Positions 15,926-25,396 are shown, numbered from the stretch's first letter. The stretch is DNA of 40,543 bases from Actinomadura soli (GCF_005889715.1 NZ_VCKW01000048.1:1-40543); one strand, 5' to 3'. Notes: generated by a model from the letters alone, not told the origin. A program made the numbers and translations.

Positions 15926-18900
15926 GTGCCCACCGCGCTGACCTGGGAAGACCTGCACGCCGCGCTGGCGGAGGTGCTCGGCGAGCCCGCCGGGGCCGAC
16001 GAGAACCTCATCGAGCTCGGGATGGACTCGATCCGGCTCATGCAGCTGACCGGGCGGCTGCGCCGCCGCGGCGTCGAGATCCGGTTCGCCGAGCTGGCCG
16101 AGCGCCCGACGCTCGCCGGCTGGTGGGCCCTGCTCGCGGAGAAGGGCCAGGTCGAGGCGTCCGCGGGCCCGCCCGAGCCGGAGACCGGCGCGGCGGAGAC
16201 CGGCGCGGCGGACCTCGACCCGGCCGAGATCGAGCCCGACGGGCCGTTCCCGCTCGCGCTGATGCAGCACGCCTACTGGATCGGCCGCGACTCCGGTCAG
16301 TCGCTCGGCTCCGTCGCCGCGCACCTGTACGTCGAGCTGGACGGCCGCGAGATCGACCCCGCCCGGCTGGAGGACGCCGTCCGCGCCCTGGTGGCGCGGC
16401 ACCCGATGCTCCGCGTCGCCGTGTCCGACGACGGCACGCAGCGCATCCTGCCCGAGCGTCCAGGGCCCGCCGTGACCGTCCACGACCTGCGCGCGTCCGC
16501 CGACCCCGAGGCCGGGCTTGAGGCGATCCGCGCGGAAATGTCGGAGCAGCGTCTCCCGATCGAGGACGGCCGCGTCTTCGACGCCCGCCTCAGCCTGCTG
16601 CCCGCCGGGACGTCCCGCCTCCACCTGGACGTCGACATGGTCGCCGCCGACGCGATGAGCTACCGCGTCATGCTGGACGACCTCGCCGCCCTGTACGAGG
16701 GCGGGACGCTCGCGCCGATCCGCTACGGCTACGCCCGCTACCTCGCCGACGACCCCCGCGCCGGCGCCCGCGAGCAGGACCGCCGCTGGTGGGCCGACCG
16801 GCTCGCCGACCTGCCGGGGCCGCCGGAGCTGCCGGTCGTGCCCGAGCCCGGGAACCGCGTCGAGCGCAAGCACCACTGGCTCTCGCCGGACGACAAGGCC
16901 CGCTTCATCGCCCGCGCGCACGCCGAGGGCGTCACCCCCGCGATGGCCCTCGCGGCGGTGTTCGCCGAGGTCATCGGCGCCTGGTCGGCGACGCCCCGGT
17001 TCCTGCTGAACCTGCCGCTGTTCCACCGCGAGCCCGTCCACCCCGACGTGGACAAGGTCGTCGGCGACTTCACCGGCTCCATCATGCTGGAGGCCGACCT
17101 CACCGAGGACCTCACCTTCATCGCCCGCGCCCGCGCCGTGCAGGCGAACCTGCACACGGCGGGCGCGCACAGCGACTACTCCGGCCTGGAGGTGCTGCGC
17201 GACCTGTCCCGGCTGCGCGGCGAGCAGGTCCTCGCGCCGATCGTCTACACGAGCGCGCTCAACCTGGGCGAGCTGTTCGGCGACCGCGTCCGCGGGCACT
17301 TCGGCGAACCGGGCTGGATCGTCTCGCAGGGCCCGCAGGTGCTGCTGGACGCGCAGGTCACCGAGGTGTCCGGCGGCCTGCTGCTGAACTGGGACGTGCG
17401 CCGTCCGGCGTTCCCGGACGGCGTCGCCGAGGCGATGTTCGACGCGTACACCTCCGCGATCACCCGTCTCGGCGCGCCCGGCGCCGACTGGGACGCGCCC
17501 CTCGGGATCGCGGCGCCGCCGCCGCAGCTGCGCGTCCGGCACGGCCTGAACGCGACCCCGGCGCCGCCGCCGCGCACCCTGACCGAGGGGTTCTTCGAGA
17601 ACGCGCGCCGCCGTCCGGACGCCCCGGCGCTGCACTGGGGCGACGACGGGACGCTCACCTACGGCGAACTCGCCACCCGCGCGCTGCGCATCGCGTCCGG
17701 CCTGGCCGGGGAAGGGGTGCGGCCCGGCGACCGGGTGTCGGTCGAGCTTGCGAAGGGCCCGGACCAGGCAGCGGCCGTCCTCGGCGTCCTCGCCGCGGGC
17801 GCCGCCTACGTCCCCATCGGCCCGGAGCAGCCCGAGGCCCGCCGCGCCAAGATCCGCGCGACCGCCCGTGTCGCGGCGTCCCTCACCCCGGATCGGATCG
17901 TGGACGCCGAGCCGCTGGCGGAGCCGGTGAAGGTCCGCCCCGAACAGGTGGCCTACGTGCTGTTCACGTCCGGGTCGACGGGCGAGCCGAAGGGCGTCGA
18001 GGTGCCGCACGGCGCGGCCATGAACACCATCGGCGACCTCGCCGAGCGGTTCGCGCTCGGCCCGGACGACGTCACCTTCGGGATCTCCGCGCTCGACTTC
18101 GACCTGTCGGTGTTCGACCTGTTCGCGCCGTGGCACGCGGGCGGCGCGGTCGTCCTTCCGGACGAGGACGAGCGCCGCGACGCCGCGCGCTGGGCCGACC
18201 TCGTCCGGCGGCGGTCGGTGACGGTGCTGAACTGCGTCCCGTCCGTGCTGGAGATGCTGCTGAACGCCGGCCGCGCCGAGAGCCTGCGGCTGGTGCTGCT
18301 CGGCGGCGACTGGGTCGGCACGCACCTGCCCGCGCTGCTGGACGAGCGCGCCCCCGGCTGCCGCTTCGTCGCGCTCGGCGGGACGACGGAGACCGCGATC
18401 CACTCCACCGTGCAGGAGGTCGCGGGGGAGGTGCCGTCCGACTGGCACGCCGTCCCGTACGGGGTCCCGCTGCGCGGCGTCGCCTGCCGGGTCGTGGACG
18501 AGCTGGGCCGCGACCGTCCCGACTGGGTGGCGGGCGAGCTGTGGATCGGCGGCTCCGGCGTCGCGGACGGCTACGCCGCCGACCCGGAGCGCACCGCCGA
18601 CCGGTTCGTCGTCCACGACGGCGCCCGCTGGTACCGGACGGGCGACCTCGCCCGCTACCGCCCGGGCGGGACCCTGGAGTTCCTCGGCCGCCGCGACCAC
18701 CAGGTCAAGGTCCGCGGGTTCCGGATCGAGCTCGGCGAGGTCGAGGCCGCGCTGCGCGACCACCCCGCCGTGGGCCGGGCCGTCGCGCTGCTGGCGAACG
18801 GACGCCTCTCCGCCACCGTCCAGGCCGGGGAGGGGCTCGACCGGGACGCGGTGCTGGCGCACGTCCGGGAGCTGCTGCCGCCGCACATGGTCCCTGAGCT

Positions 18901-19330
18901 GCTCGTCCGCGTGGACGAGCTGCCGCTGACCGCCAACGGCAAGGTCGACCGGAAGGCGCTCGCCGCGCTGGCCGCCACCGAGGCGGGCGAGGCGGCCGGT
19001 GCCTACGTCGAGCCGGAGACGCCGCTGGAGAAGGTCCTGGCCCGGATCGTGGCCGGCGTGCTGGGGCGGGAGCGCGTCGGCGCGGACGCCGACTTCTTCG
19101 CGCTCGGCGGCGACTCCGTCCTCGCGACCACCGTGATCGCGCGGCTGCGGGAGGCGCTCGACACGACCGCGCTGCCCGTCCGGGTGCTGTTCGCCGAGCG
19201 GACCGTCGCGCGCGTCTGCCGCCGCTTCACCGAGCTGGAGGAGGCGCCGGGACGCCTGGCGGCCGTCGCCGCGATCTGGCTGGAGGTCGAGGCCATGAGC
19301 GAGGAGGAGCTCGCCGCCCGCCTCGGCTGA
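15926..19330 (+). CDS. NRPS loading/heterocyclisation enzyme (ArCP-Cy-A-T)
   Basis: A 1134-residue synthetase laid out like MbtB. An aryl carrier domain comes first (residues 1-75, Ser35 in LGMDSIRLM). A heterocyclisation domain follows (about 108-525); its DxxxxDxxS motif is D237-MVAA-D242-AM-S245 in place of HHxxxDG. The adenylation domain (about 552-1010) has VLFTSGSTGEPKG, GGTTETAIHS and NGKVDRKAL. A T domain ends it (Ser1064 in GGDSVL). Manual alignment to PheA gives specificity residues D-L-F-N-L-G-L-I-H-K, close to Cys/Ser/Thr codes linked to Cy domains. It should join salicylate to the residue and cyclise it to a hydroxyphenyl-oxazoline or -thiazoline. Ser is favoured if the product is madurastatin-like. 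The GTG follows GAGGGGAG. It has no thioesterase, so the chain passes to the large NRPS. Confidence 0.93.
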   Translation: MPTALTWEDLHAALAEVLGEPAGADENLIELGMDSIRLMQLTGRLRRRGVEIRFAELAERPTLAGWWALLAEKGQVEASAGPPEPETGAAETGAADLDPAEIEPDGPFPLALMQHAYWIGRDSGQSLGSVAAHLYVELDGREIDPARLEDAVRALVARHPMLRVAVSDDGTQRILPERPGPAVTVHDLRASADPEAGLEAIRAEMSEQRLPIEDGRVFDARLSLLPAGTSRLHLDVDMVAADAMSYRVMLDDLAALYEGGTLAPIRYGYARYLADDPRAGAREQDRRWWADRLADLPGPPELPVVPEPGNRVERKHHWLSPDDKARFIARAHAEGVTPAMALAAVFAEVIGAWSATPRFLLNLPLFHREPVHPDVDKVVGDFTGSIMLEADLTEDLTFIARARAVQANLHTAGAHSDYSGLEVLRDLSRLRGEQVLAPIVYTSALNLGELFGDRVRGHFGEPGWIVSQGPQVLLDAQVTEVSGGLLLNWDVRRPAFPDGVAEAMFDAYTSAITRLGAPGADWDAPLGIAAPPPQLRVRHGLNATPAPPPRTLTEGFFENARRRPDAPALHWGDDGTLTYGELATRALRIASGLAGEGVRPGDRVSVELAKGPDQAAAVLGVLAAGAAYVPIGPEQPEARRAKIRATARVAASLTPDRIVDAEPLAEPVKVRPEQVAYVLFTSGSTGEPKGVEVPHGAAMNTIGDLAERFALGPDDVTFGISALDFDLSVFDLFAPWHAGGAVVLPDEDERRDAARWADLVRRRSVTVLNCVPSVLEMLLNAGRAESLRLVLLGGDWVGTHLPALLDERAPGCRFVALGGTTETAIHSTVQEVAGEVPSDWHAVPYGVPLRGVACRVVDELGRDRPDWVAGELWIGGSGVADGYAADPERTADRFVVHDGARWYRTGDLARYRPGGTLEFLGRRDHQVKVRGFRIELGEVEAALRDHPAVGRAVALLANGRLSATVQAGEGLDRDAVLAHVRELLPPHMVPELLVRVDELPLTANGKVDRKALAALAATEAGEAAGAYVEPETPLEKVLARIVAGVLGRERVGADADFFALGGDSVLATTVIARLREALDTTALPVRVLFAERTVARVCRRFTELEEAPGRLAAVAAIWLEVEAMSEEELAARLG

Positions 19331-19340
19331 CGGATCAGCC
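19325..19340. terminator. Hairpin spanning two convergent stop codons
   Basis: GGCTGA and TCAGCC form a 6-bp stem with a CGGA loop. The TGA of the loading NRPS and the TGA of the convergent exporter lie in opposite arms. The genes are only 4 bases apart. A short bidirectional terminator is plausible but the stem is weak for this GC. Confidence 0.4.
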
Positions 19341-20612
19341 CGGCTCGGGCGCCGGTTCCGGTTCGGGCTCCGGACGCAGCGTCGCCGTCCGGAGCCCGGT
19401 GAGGGTCAGCGCCAGGGCCAGCGCGAGGACGGCGCTGACCGTCCCGTAGACGACGATGGCCGCGCCCGGCGCGAGGTAGCGGCCGAGGGCCCCGGCGCCC
19501 AGCGCCCCGACCGCGCCGCCGCCGGTCTCCTGCGCGGCCCACAGCGCGTTGACGCGTCCGAGATGGGAGTCAGGGGTGTGGGACTGGATCAGCCCGTACC
19601 GCAGGATCTCCTCGATCGACTGGGCGAACCCGTACGCGAAAAGGATCGCGACGGCCAGTGCCGGGTGACGGGCCAGGCCCAGGCAGCCGAGCGCCGCGAA
19701 CCCCGTCACGGACGCGACGAGCAGCGCCATGCCGGGCGCCCGAACCGTCCCCGCCCACCCGCTCGTGACGGACGCGAGCACAGCGCCGCACGCGGGCGCC
19801 GCGAACAGCAGCCCGACCGTGGTGGCGCCGCCGTCCAGGCTGCGCGTCGCGAACGCGGGCATCAGCACCGGAATGCCGCCCGCGACCATGAACAGCAGCC
19901 CGAGCAGCATCAGCGACCCGACGACGCGGTGCGACGCGACGAACCGGAACCCGTCCGCGACGGCCTTCAGCGGGTTCGCGGGCTTGTCGTCCCCGAGATC
20001 GGGCCGGAGCGACGGCAGGCCGGTCAGCAGCGCGAGCGTGCCGATCGTCCCGGCCGCCGCCGCGGCGTAGTTCCAGCCGACGCCGAACGCCGACACCACG
20101 ACGCCGCCGAGCGCCGGCGACGCCATCGACCCGAGCCGGACGGTCAGCGCGTTCAGCGCGCCCGCCGCGACCAGCTTGTCCGGTGCCACCAGCGCGGGCG
20201 TCGCGGCCAGCAGCGCGGTGACGCTGACGCCGGTCGCGAGCCCGTCCCACGCCGCGAGCACGTAGATGGCCGGGAGCCACGGCGACGGCAGGAACGCGTT
20301 CAGCGCCAGCAGGACGAACCCGATCCCGGCGGCCGTCCGGGCGTGCAGCATCAGCCGCCGCCGGTCGTACCGGTCGGCGAGCACCCCGCCCCACAGGAAC
20401 CCGGCCAGGAGCGCGAACCCCTCCGCCGCGGACACCGCGCCGACGTGCACCGTCGACCCCGTCAGGCCGTAGACCTGCACGGGGACGCCGACCGCCAGCA
20501 TCCCGATCCCGAACACCGAGACGGTGCGGGCGATGAACACGTTGCGGAAGGGCCGGCTGTCGCGCAGCGGGCCGACGTCCATCGCCAGGCGGCGGGCCAG
20601 TCGCCGGAGCAT
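19335..20612 (-). CDS. MFS transporter, EntS-type siderophore exporter
   Basis: A 425-residue major-facilitator protein with about twelve hydrophobic segments. Near the N-terminus it has [21 protein letters not shown] and the MFS motif A as [14 protein letters not shown], both typical of the EntS/MFS_3 group that exports enterobactin and similar siderophores. It likely secretes the product of this cluster. The C-terminus is an acidic Glu-Pro repeat ([12 protein letters not shown]) of unknown role. The ATG is preceded by GAGGAG. It is divergent from panD across a shared iron box, so export and beta-alanine supply should respond together to iron. Confidence 0.9.
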   Translation of the reverse strand: MLRRLARRLAMDVGPLRDSRPFRNVFIARTVSVFGIGMLAVGVPVQVYGLTGSTVHVGAVSAAEGFALLAGFLWGGVLADRYDRRRLMLHARTAAGIGFVLLALNAFLPSPWLPAIYVLAAWDGLATGVSVTALLAATPALVAPDKLVAAGALNALTVRLGSMASPALGGVVVSAFGVGWNYAAAAAGTIGTLALLTGLPSLRPDLGDDKPANPLKAVADGFRFVASHRVVGSLMLLGLLFMVAGGIPVLMPAFATRSLDGGATTVGLLFAAPACGAVLASVTSGWAGTVRAPGMALLVASVTGFAALGCLGLARHPALAVAILFAYGFAQSIEEILRYGLIQSHTPDSHLGRVNALWAAQETGGGAVGALGAGALGRYLAPGAAIVVYGTVSAVLALALALTLTGLRTATLRPEPEPEPAPEPG

Positions 20613-20643
20613 TCTCGGGGTTCTCCTCTGCCAGGGGAATGGC

Positions 20644-20662
20644 TAAGGTAAGCCTAGCCTTA
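20644..20662. promoter_or_regulatory. Iron box between exporter and panD
   Basis: TAAGGTAAGCCTAGCCTTA matches 15 of 19 consensus positions, the weakest of the six. It lies 28 bases before the panD start and 31 before the exporter start, so one operator can control both directions. -10-like hexamers occur on both strands inside it. Confidence 0.75.
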
Positions 20663-20689
20663 GTTGGTCTTGGAAAAGAGGGCGTACCG

Positions 20690-21097
20690 GTGCAGCGCAT
20701 GCTGATGAACGGAAAGATCCACCGTGCCACGGTCACCCAGGCGGACCTGCACTACGTGGGCTCGCTGACCATCGACGCGGATCTCATGGCCGCGGCGGAC
20801 ATCGTGGAGGGGGAGCAGGTCCACGTCGTCGACATCACGAACGGCTCCCGTCTGGTCACCTACGCCATCACCGGCGAGGCGGGCACCGGCGTCATCGGCA
20901 TCAACGGCGCGGCGGCCCGCCAGGTCCAGCCCGGCGACCTGGTCATCATCATCACCTACACGGCCGTGGCGGAGGCCGACCGCCCCCGCCACCGGCCCCG
21001 CGTCGTCCACGTGGACGACGCCAACCGCATCGTCGCGCTCGGCTCCGACCCGGCCGAACCGGTGCCCGGCGCCCCGGCCCAGCTCGCCGGACGGTGA
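20690..21097 (+). CDS. panD: Aspartate 1-decarboxylase (PanD), beta-alanine supply
   Basis: The 135-residue protein is a pyruvoyl-dependent aspartate decarboxylase: L-aspartate to beta-alanine and CO2. [38 protein letters not shown] and [11 protein letters not shown] are near-identical to housekeeping PanD. With the GTG at 20690 (GAGGG 7 bases ahead) the self-cleavage pair is Gly24-Ser25, exactly the family numbering, which settles the start. The C-terminal 30 or so residues extend the usual end. PanD normally serves pantothenate synthesis. Here it sits behind an iron box, 7 bases before the salicyl-AMP ligase, and the second A domain of the large NRPS has a beta-alanine-like code. It therefore most likely feeds the siderophore. 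Confidence 0.95.
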   Translation: MQRMLMNGKIHRATVTQADLHYVGSLTIDADLMAAADIVEGEQVHVVDITNGSRLVTYAITGEAGTGVIGINGAAARQVQPGDLVIIITYTAVAEADRPRHRPRVVHVDDANRIVALGSDPAEPVPGAPAQLAGR

Positions 21098-21104
21098 GCG
21101 GCCG

Positions 21105-22691
21105 ATGACCGGTTCGATGAGCACGGAGGGCTTCGTTCCCTGGCCGGACGACTTCGAGGCCCGCTACAAGGCCGAAGGGTTCTGGGGCGACCGCGTCCTC
21201 GGCGACGTCCTGCGCGGTGACCCCGGCAAGACCGCCCTCGTGGCCGGCGCCGACCGCCTCACCTACGCCGAACTCGACGACCGCGCGTCCCGTGCCGCCG
21301 CCGGGTTCCTGCGCCTGGGCCTTCGCCGGGGTGACCGCGTCGTCGTCCAGCTCCCCAACACCACCGGCTTCGTGGTGACGTTCCTCGCCCTCGTCCGCAT
21401 CGGCGCGGCGCCCGTCCTCGCGCTGCCCGCGCACCGCGAGAGCGAGATCCGCTACCTGTGCGAGCTGTCCGAGGCCCGCGCCTACGTCTGCGCCGACCGC
21501 GACGGCGACTTCGACTACCGCGCGATGGCCCGCACCCTCCCGGTCGAGTACGTGATCGTGGACGGCGACGCGCAGGACCTCACCGCGCTGTCCTCCGTCG
21601 ACGCCGACCCGGTCGACCTTCCCCAGCCCGACCCGTCCGACGTGGGTGTGTTCCTCCTGTCCGGCGGGACCACGGGCCTGCCGAAGCTGATCCCCCGGAC
21701 GCACCGCGACTACGTCTACAACCTGGAGGCCAGCGCCGAGGTCTGCGGGTTCACGTCCGCCACCGTCTACCTGGTCGTCCTGCCCGCCGCGCACAACTTC
21801 GCGCTCGCCTGCCCCGGCATCCTCGGTGTGTTCGCCAACGGCGGCACGGTCGTCCTCTCCCCGTCGGGCTCCCCGGACGACGCGTTCCCCCTCATCGAAC
21901 GCGAACGCGCCACGGTCTGCGCGGCCGTCCCCCCGATCGCGCTCCTCTGGCTGGACGCCGTGACCTGGCAGGACGAGGACATCTCCTCCCTCGAGCTCCT
22001 CCAGGTGGGCGGCGCGAAGTTCGCCGCCGAACGCGCCGCCGAAGTGCCGGACGCCCTGGGCTGCCAGGTCCAGCAGGTCTTCGGCATGGCCGAGGGACTG
22101 CTCAACTACACCCGCCTGGACGACCCCCGCGACCTCGTGGAGCAGACGCAGGGCCGCCCGCTCTCACCCGCCGACGAGATCCGCGTCGTCGACGCCGACG
22201 GCGAGGACGTCGCGCCGGGCGAGACCGGGGAACTCCTCACCCGGGGCCCGTACACGCTCCGGGGCTACTACCGCGCCCCCGAGCACAACGCCCGCTCGTT
22301 CACCCCGGACGGCTTCTACCGGACGGGCGACCTCGTCCGCCGGCTCCCGTCCGGCCACCTGATCGTGGAGGGCCGCGAGAAGGACCAGATCAACCGGGGC
22401 GGCGACAAGATCTCGGCCGAGGAGCTGGAGAACCACCTGCTCGCGCACCCGGCCGTCCACGACGCCGCCGTCGTCGGGCTCCCCGACCCGGTGATGGGCG
22501 AGCGGACCTGCGCGTTCCTCATCGTCAGGGACGGTGAGAAGACCCCCGGCCTCCGCGAGATGAAGGACTTCCTCCGCGCCCGCGGCGTGGCCGCCTACAA
22601 GTTTCCCGACCGCCTCGAAACGACCGACGCCTTCCCCCGCACCCCGGTAGGCAAGATCAGCAAGAAGGCCCTGGCCGCCGCCGTCCGGTAA
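21105..22691 (+). CDS. Salicyl-AMP ligase (aryl acid adenylation enzyme, MbtA/YbtE type)
   Basis: A 528-residue stand-alone adenylation enzyme of the DhbE/EntE/MbtA group. It activates an aryl acid with ATP and loads it on the ArCP of the loading NRPS. Core motifs are LLSGGTTGLPKLIPRTH, FGMAEGLLNYTR, YRTGDLV and GREKDQINRGG. The pocket reads HNFALACPG and EGLLNY. By alignment with DhbE these put Cys at the Ser240 position and Leu at the Val337 position. In this family that pair marks salicylate rather than 2,3-dihydroxybenzoate. This agrees with the salicylate synthase nearby. A second ATG at 21117 is possible. It is co-directional with panD 7 bases away and so probably under the same iron box. 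Confidence 0.95.
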   Translation: MTGSMSTEGFVPWPDDFEARYKAEGFWGDRVLGDVLRGDPGKTALVAGADRLTYAELDDRASRAAAGFLRLGLRRGDRVVVQLPNTTGFVVTFLALVRIGAAPVLALPAHRESEIRYLCELSEARAYVCADRDGDFDYRAMARTLPVEYVIVDGDAQDLTALSSVDADPVDLPQPDPSDVGVFLLSGGTTGLPKLIPRTHRDYVYNLEASAEVCGFTSATVYLVVLPAAHNFALACPGILGVFANGGTVVLSPSGSPDDAFPLIERERATVCAAVPPIALLWLDAVTWQDEDISSLELLQVGGAKFAAERAAEVPDALGCQVQQVFGMAEGLLNYTRLDDPRDLVEQTQGRPLSPADEIRVVDADGEDVAPGETGELLTRGPYTLRGYYRAPEHNARSFTPDGFYRTGDLVRRLPSGHLIVEGREKDQINRGGDKISAEELENHLLAHPAVHDAAVVGLPDPVMGERTCAFLIVRDGEKTPGLREMKDFLRARGVAAYKFPDRLETTDAFPRTPVGKISKKALAAAVR

Positions 22692-22873
22692 GCCCTGAGC
22701 GTCACGCGGGACCTTCCAGTACCCGCGGCCGATGCCGCGCCAGGAAGAGGCGCGATGGGATGCTGGTCGCGCAGGCCGCCGCCGCGTGGTGCCGGTGGAC
22801 GGGCCTGCCCCGACCCGACCGCGACCAGGCGGCGGGCCGTGGCGCCGCTGCTCGCGGAGGGAGACGAGCGCCC

Positions 22874-23962
22874 GTGACACCCCGGGTGGTGCTTGCACCC
22901 GACTCGTTCAAGTCGACCCTCACGGCGGCGCGGGCCGCCGAGGCGATGGCCGAGGGCTTCCGGCGCGTGCGCCCCGACGTCGTGACCGAACGCCTGCCCC
23001 AGGCGGACGGCGGCGAGGGCACGCTCGACACGGTCCTGGCCGCGCGTACGGACGCGGCCGTCCGCACGACAACGGTGACCCTGCCCGGTGGCCCGCGCAC
23101 AGCGCGCTGGCTCATGCTCGACGACGGCACCGCGATAGTGGAACTCGCCGATTGCTGCGGCCTGCCGCTGATCGGCACTGCCGACCCCGCGGGCGCCGAC
23201 AGCGCCCCACTAGGCACCGTCCTTCGCGAGGCGCTCCGGGCGTCGGCCCGCAGGATCGTCGTAGGTCTCGGCGGGTCGGCCTCCACCGACGGCGGCGCCG
23301 GCTGCCTGCGCGAACTCGGCCTGCGAACGACCGGCCCGGACGACCGCGACGTCCCGCCCGGTGGCGCCGGGCTCGCCGTGGTGACCAGCGTCGACACCAC
23401 AAACCTCCTGGCCCCTCCGCCGGACGGTGTCCTTCTCCTCTGCGACGTCGACGCACCCCTGTTCGGCCCGCGAGGCGCCGCCGCCGTCTTCGCCCCCCAG
23501 AAGGGCGCCGGTCCGGAGCTGGTGCGGTTCCTCGACAGCGCTCTCCGCAGGTGGGCGGACCTGGCGGGCGGTGCCCCGGACGCCCCTGGCGCGGGCGCCG
23601 CGGGCGGTATCGGGTACGGCCTGTCGTCGTACTGGAGGGCGACGATGACGTCCGGCGCCCGATACCTGTCCGAGCTGAGCGGCCTCCCGGGCCGCGTCCC
23701 CGGCGCGGCGCTCGTCGTGACGGGGGAAGGCCGCCACGACGAGCAGTCCTACACGGGCAAGGTCACGGGCCACGTCGTCCGGCTCGCGCAGCGACACCGC
23801 GTCCCAGCGGCCGTGATCGCCGGAGCCGTGGCCACCGAGCGCGCCGGCGTGACGATGGTCAGCCTCACCGACCTGGCCGGCTCGGAACGCGAGGCGATGG
23901 AGCGCCCCGAACACCACCTCCGCCGCGCCGCCGAACGGCTGGCCGCCGGGCTCACGGCATAA
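22874..23962 (+). CDS. Glycerate kinase (GlxK/GarK family)
   Basis: A 362-residue enzyme of the type-1 glycerate kinase family, phosphorylating glycerate. Family features include VLAPDSFKSTLTAARAAEAMAEG at the N-terminus, LPQADGGEGT, VGLGGSASTDGGAG, GAAGGIGYGL and VVTGEGRHDEQSYTGK. The GTG at 22874 follows GGAGGGAG. It lies 182 bases after the salicyl-AMP ligase and is convergent with salicylate synthase, with no iron box of its own and no obvious terminator before it. Read-through from the panD operon is possible. It has no required step in siderophore assembly. It might support 3-phosphoglycerate and thus Ser/Gly supply, or simply be a bystander. Confidence 0.9.
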   Translation: MTPRVVLAPDSFKSTLTAARAAEAMAEGFRRVRPDVVTERLPQADGGEGTLDTVLAARTDAAVRTTTVTLPGGPRTARWLMLDDGTAIVELADCCGLPLIGTADPAGADSAPLGTVLREALRASARRIVVGLGGSASTDGGAGCLRELGLRTTGPDDRDVPPGGAGLAVVTSVDTTNLLAPPPDGVLLLCDVDAPLFGPRGAAAVFAPQKGAGPELVRFLDSALRRWADLAGGAPDAPGAGAAGGIGYGLSSYWRATMTSGARYLSELSGLPGRVPGAALVVTGEGRHDEQSYTGKVTGHVVRLAQRHRVPAAVIAGAVATERAGVTMVSLTDLAGSEREAMERPEHHLRRAAERLAAGLTA

Positions 23963-24014
23963 CACCATGAGGGCGCCGGTCGCGCTCCAACTCGAGCTCT
24001 CCGTTCGCCGGACC

Positions 24015-25337
24015 TTAGGGGAGCGGGACGACGTGGGGAGCGATGCTGGTGAGTTTTTCGCAGGTCTCCTCGTATTCGCGTTCGGGGGTGGACGCGTCGA
24101 CGATTCCGGCGCCGGCGCGGAGCCAGGCGCGGCCGTCGCGGTTGTAGAGGGCGCGCAGGACGAGCGCGGAGTCGAGCGCCCCGTCGTGGGAGACGGTGAG
24201 GACGGCGCCGGAGTACAGGCCGCGGTGCTCGTCCAGGCGGGTGATCGCGTCGATCGCCTCGGGCTTCGGGATGCCGGACGCGGTGACGCCGGGGAACAGG
24301 GCGTCGAGGGCGTCCCACGAGGTGCGGCCGGGGGCGAGGACGCCGCTGACGGTGGAGCCGAGGTGCTGGACGCTGCCGCGCTCCTTGACGGTCATGAACC
24401 CGGTGACCTGGACGGTCGCGGGGTCGCAGACCCGGTACAGCTCGTCCTGGGAGGTGCGGACGGAGACGGCGTGCTCGTAGATCTCCTTGGGGTCGGTCTC
24501 CAGGTCCTCGCGGCCCTCGGCGTCGGCGCCGGCGCCCAGGCCGAACGCGCGGGTGCCGGCGAGGGGCTGGGTCATGACGCGTCCGGCGGCGTCCACGCTC
24601 ACGAGGACCTCGGGGCTGAAGCCGGTGGCCTGGAAGCCGCCCATGTCGAGCAGGAACGAGCGCGCCGGGGTGTTCGCGCGGCGGCCCTGGACGAACGTCG
24701 AGACGATGTCGACGGGGTAGGAGATGTCCAGCCGCCGCGAAACGATCACCTTCTGGTAGCGGCCGGCCTTGATCTCGGCGACGGCGTCGGCGACCTGCGC
24801 GCGGTACGCGGCGTCGCCGACACGGACGTCGACCGGTGCGGGGGTGCCCGCGGCGGGGGCGCCGGACTCCGCCTCGGCCAGCAGCAGCTTGGCGACCTGT
24901 TCGGTCTCGTGCGCGTCGACGCCGGTGATGCGGGCCCGGCCGTCCTCGGCGCGGACCTCGACGCGGGGGACGATCAGGTGCGCGAGCCGTCCCCGGGGGG
25001 AGGGCGCGGCGAACTCGAACGCGATCCAGCCGTAGGCGTTCCAGGCCGGGAGCGGGACGCCGGCGAACGCCTCGCGCAGCGCGTCGGCCGGACGTCCTTC
25101 CGTCCAGGGCCTGGTGACCGGTGGACGGTCGGGCCAGCGGGTGTGCACCCGGTCGGCGTCGAGGACGACCTCGCCGAGCAGGCCGCCGGCGAACGTCCAC
25201 GAGCCGGGCCGCTCGTAGACGACGTGGTCGTCGAAGAGCCCCGATCCGGACAGCCGGGCCATCAGCGCGAGCGGGTCCGCGGTGTACTCGACGACCAGCT
25301 CGGCGGGGTTCGCGTCAGTGCGCAGAGCGAAGGACAA
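24015..25337 (-). CDS. Salicylate synthase (MbtI/Irp9 family)
   Basis: A 440-residue chorismate-utilising enzyme that converts chorismate through isochorismate to salicylate and pyruvate. Typical parts include IKAGRYQKVIVSRRLDI (with the general-base Lys), PLAGTRAFG, LGSTVSGVL, FPGVTASGIPK and the metal-binding GIVDASTPEREYEET. The full length and PLAGTR favour salicylate synthase over EntC-like isochorismate synthase or TrpE. There is no ATG: a TTG at 25346 abuts the ribosome site GGGAG, while the TTG at 25337 has it 9 bases ahead and is preferred. It is divergent from the large NRPS across two iron boxes. Salicylate goes to the AMP ligase. Confidence 0.93.
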   Translation of the reverse strand: MSFALRTDANPAELVVEYTADPLALMARLSGSGLFDDHVVYERPGSWTFAGGLLGEVVLDADRVHTRWPDRPPVTRPWTEGRPADALREAFAGVPLPAWNAYGWIAFEFAAPSPRGRLAHLIVPRVEVRAEDGRARITGVDAHETEQVAKLLLAEAESGAPAAGTPAPVDVRVGDAAYRAQVADAVAEIKAGRYQKVIVSRRLDISYPVDIVSTFVQGRRANTPARSFLLDMGGFQATGFSPEVLVSVDAAGRVMTQPLAGTRAFGLGAGADAEGREDLETDPKEIYEHAVSVRTSQDELYRVCDPATVQVTGFMTVKERGSVQHLGSTVSGVLAPGRTSWDALDALFPGVTASGIPKPEAIDAITRLDEHRGLYSGAVLTVSHDGALDSALVLRALYNRDGRAWLRAGAGIVDASTPEREYEETCEKLTSIAPHVVPLP

Positions 25338-25377
25338 GGCAGCCAACTCCCTTTCGCGGGCCGGAACGGTCCCGAAC

Positions 25378-25396
25378 TTAGGTAAGGCTAACCTTG
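25378..25396. promoter_or_regulatory. Iron box 1 of the divergent salicylate synthase/NRPS promoter
   Basis: TTAGGTAAGGCTAACCTTG matches 16 of 19 consensus positions. On the minus strand it contains TAGCCT (25385-25390) as -10, 18 bases after TTGCCT (25409-25414), a promoter for salicylate synthase. This box therefore controls mainly the minus direction. Confidence 0.85.

Noticed and set aside
22692..22873. Upstream open extension of glycerate kinase (from 22760).
   Set aside because: The extension lacks family similarity and a ribosome site, while the GTG at 22874 has GGAGGGAG ahead and begins right at the conserved N-terminus.
24015..25337. Isochorismate or anthranilate synthase instead of salicylate synthase.
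   Set aside because: Length, PLAGTR and the C-terminal motif fit MbtI/Irp9, and the neighbouring AMP ligase has salicylate pocket residues. No separate isochorismate-pyruvate lyase is present.
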